Source: JBLHHI01 sp047614125 (GTDB taxonomy: Bacteria; Bacteroidota; Bacteroidia; NS11-12g; UBA9320). From it: a DNA stretch of 15,611 bases. Below the pieces are notes generated by a model that saw nothing but the letters and a program-made list of their open reading frames with translations, was not told the DNA's origin and ran no database searches. Made by a program: the position numbers and the translations under genes. The DNA lies in assembly GCA_047614125.1 (NCBI GenBank), contig JBLHHI010000079.1, positions 1 through 15,611 of the forward strand, given 5' to 3'. Below are positions 15,001-15,611 of the stretch, piece after piece. Position 1 is the stretch's first letter. The number at the start of each line of letters is the position of its first letter.

Positions 15001-15611
15001 CGAAATCCAAAAAAGAGTGGGAGGGACCGAAGACAACTGGTTAACGATCCTTAACGAACCATATACCACCTTTTTAGAAACAGATTTGAACACTGACTTG
15101 GTGCCGTTCCAATATCGAATTAAGGCAACGGACTTATGCGGAAACGATCGGTTATCAGACGAGCACACCAATATCTTGTTAACGGGAACGCAAAACTCCA
15201 ACGACTTTAGCCTAACTCTTCAATTTACTCCGTATCTAGGCTGGAAAAATGGAGCGAGCATTTACACGTTATATCGATCAAAAAATGCATCTTTCAACTT
15301 AGTGCCGTTGATGTCTATGCAGCCAGGAAATGATAATGCTGCCTTTATTCCTGGTAATTCAGAAGATTACCGCCAATGTTTTAGGGTGAAGGCAGATGAA
15401 CAGGGAGGAGGGAGTAAATTTAGCTGGAGCAACGAAATATGCTTTTACTTCCGTCCCGATGTCTTTGTTCCAACCGCATTTACACCCAATGGCGACGGCA
15501 TTAACGATGGTTTTCATCCGGTAAGTGTAGCAGTACAAGATTATGTTCTGAGAGTATACAATCGTTGGGGTGAAAAAATCTTTGAAACAGCGGATCAAAA
15601 AGCCAACTGGG
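12098..15611 (+). CDS. Very large secreted PKD-repeat protein with gliding-motility-associated (type B T9SS) C-terminal domain; 3' end outside window
   Basis: The frame is open from TTG 12098 to the window end (1,171 codons visible). The TTG start is chosen because AGGAG lies 6 nt upstream and because it supplies a signal peptide (NKNIAYIITLVFLVLTG ... ANA). The next Met, at 12152, would remove it. The mature N-terminus ATHLIGGYMSYQF ... YKVTLYMFRDV, with FIRCCRN and NRAIDPDGDSLVY, is a domain typical of Bacteroidota gliding-motility-associated proteins. Six PKD/Ig-like repeats of about 80-90 residues follow (about 431-940), each with a Cys near its start, a Y/F-x-W core and a late GC or SC. 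Next comes an FN3-like region (about 945-1115), and from 1122 a CHU_C/type B sorting domain (FVPTAFTPNGDGINDGF ... YNRWGEKIF), cut after about 50 residues. Export by the T9SS and surface display, possibly in adhesion or gliding, is inferred from the family. Confidence 0.92.
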   Translation, partial: MNKNIAYIITLVFLVLTGMTQKANATHLIGGYMSYQFLEKLPNNEYQYKVTLYMFRDVEQSDVDFDAEINVGVYLNNTALNRTKVISIPLGYRKRVTPPGSEECDYYADKQIEMAFYERTFSLAAYPEGYHLTFIRCCRNKQDNLTLDGNGSPYQGQTYHCFIPNPALQNSSPYFSGVPSPYMCVNDTNSFLNRAIDPDGDSLVYRFVTPYQGGEPTQGGAMPEPPVNLTLPIKEVDYRSGFNSVFPFGNGGWGTINQDNGLTNLYSARTGSYVVAIEVSEYRNGKLFSTVRLDMQILVLKCPPNKKPKGRSTLGNYFEIEAGEELCIELTGTDQDRDPVTSNYQDVTIFGSADMLTGENGFNPPLAAMTTKTANRQVKTEFCWTPSCEHARDKPYLLAVSVQDNGCPPKYDNFNVEIKVNAFKGSDEILGPDRACSNNGSSYLYSAKNPQNTSSFYWDITGGAIIGKSNLSSVTVEWMQLGIGTLRMVEISQFGCPGDTIVKKVTLVPSPSKPKPSGQDTVCLNTMNVGYSVTNNPGSTYEWFLPDGTTSTGTSATYSWNTIGNFLIKVVETNTDGCASDTGMVKVNVRKPVPGISGPTSVCPNAQGIVYTANGTKGSSFTWTVTGGTKVSGGTSASIIINWGNEGLGLIEVVETDRFGCISDVIRYVVNKTYNLNGRQPIGDQDVCEFDASVPYFVVEAKGSVYRWNIVGGNQTAGDSTSKIRVDWGATGNGRVGVQERAYDNVNKRECLSPVVYLDVNIHPIPTANKIEGDFDLCELPDTVIYRVSGFAGSTYVWEVNGSTNNIIGQGSSQIKLVWKTAGTYSIRVTELSKDSCPGQPIDSQVFVRPKPISTTIDGLQTVCFPGHLSVDYAVQGYPNSTYSWSVVGGSFPSSNAPSIVVDWNESGFGEVRVVEVSEYGCVGDTLLKPVYINNLQLDLEVVSVGFPDNRMHGAYITLNDDLKTGNFEIQKRVGGTEDNWLTILNEPYTTFLETDLNTDLVPFQYRIKATDLCGNDRLSDEHTNILLTGTQNSNDFSLTLQFTPYLGWKNGASIYTLYRSKNASFNLVPLMSMQPGNDNAAFIPGNSEDYRQCFRVKADEQGGGSKFSWSNEICFYFRPDVFVPTAFTPNGDGINDGFHPVSVAVQDYVLRVYNRWGEKIFETADQKANW

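Noticed and set aside
13427..15201. Several minus- and plus-strand reading frames of 60-160 codons inside the large right-edge gene
   Set aside because: All lie within a continuous plus-strand frame with clear PKD repeats and sorting domain; they are shadow frames without protein-like features.

Overview
The window comes from a member of the Bacteroidota. It holds two different type IX secretion system (T9SS) cargo proteins: one with a type A C-terminal sorting domain and one with the gliding-motility-associated (type B) domain. It also has promoter elements of the Bacteroidota type (TAnnTTTG) and almost no Shine-Dalgarno sequences. I cannot place it more finely than a gliding or T9SS-bearing lineage.

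Left part (1-3193): the 3' two-thirds or more of a large secreted protein (NHL blades, two short SPSGK repeats, a parallel beta-helix, a Gly linker, an FN3-like domain and a T9SS type A signal), closed by a clear rho-independent terminator.

Middle (3312-6267): what looks like one end of an integrated element beside a tRNA gene. It has a MerR-type regulator with a palindrome in front of its start, three AT-rich direct repeats at exactly 21-bp spacing, a 47-residue protein that I predict as a gene, and a large serine recombinase 7 nt downstream. The recombinase frame runs into the 3' half of a convergent tRNA-Met(CAU) gene, and its stop codon lies on the anticodon. A 39-bp inverted repeat sits exactly between the recombinase body and the tRNA; it may be the tRNA terminator, a recombinase site, or both. 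The other end of the element is not visible.

Right part (6268-12048): a divergent promoter region, then a tightly packed plus-strand cluster for surface glycan work. It has a small YLDPGSGSY membrane protein, a SAM-dependent methyltransferase, a five-TM alkaline-phosphatase-superfamily (sulfatase/LTA-synthase-like) enzyme, and three enzymes of GDP-D-glycero-alpha-D-manno-heptose synthesis (7-phosphate kinase, guanylyltransferase, 1,7-bisphosphate 7-phosphatase). The neighbours overlap by 4, 4 and 41 nt or are separated by short gaps. The first enzyme of the heptose route, GmhA, is not here.

Right edge (12098-15611+): a very large secreted protein starting at a TTG codon behind a good AGGAG ribosome binding site. 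It has an N-terminal domain typical of gliding-motility-associated proteins, six PKD/Ig-like repeats and the beginning of a type B T9SS sorting domain, cut by the window end.
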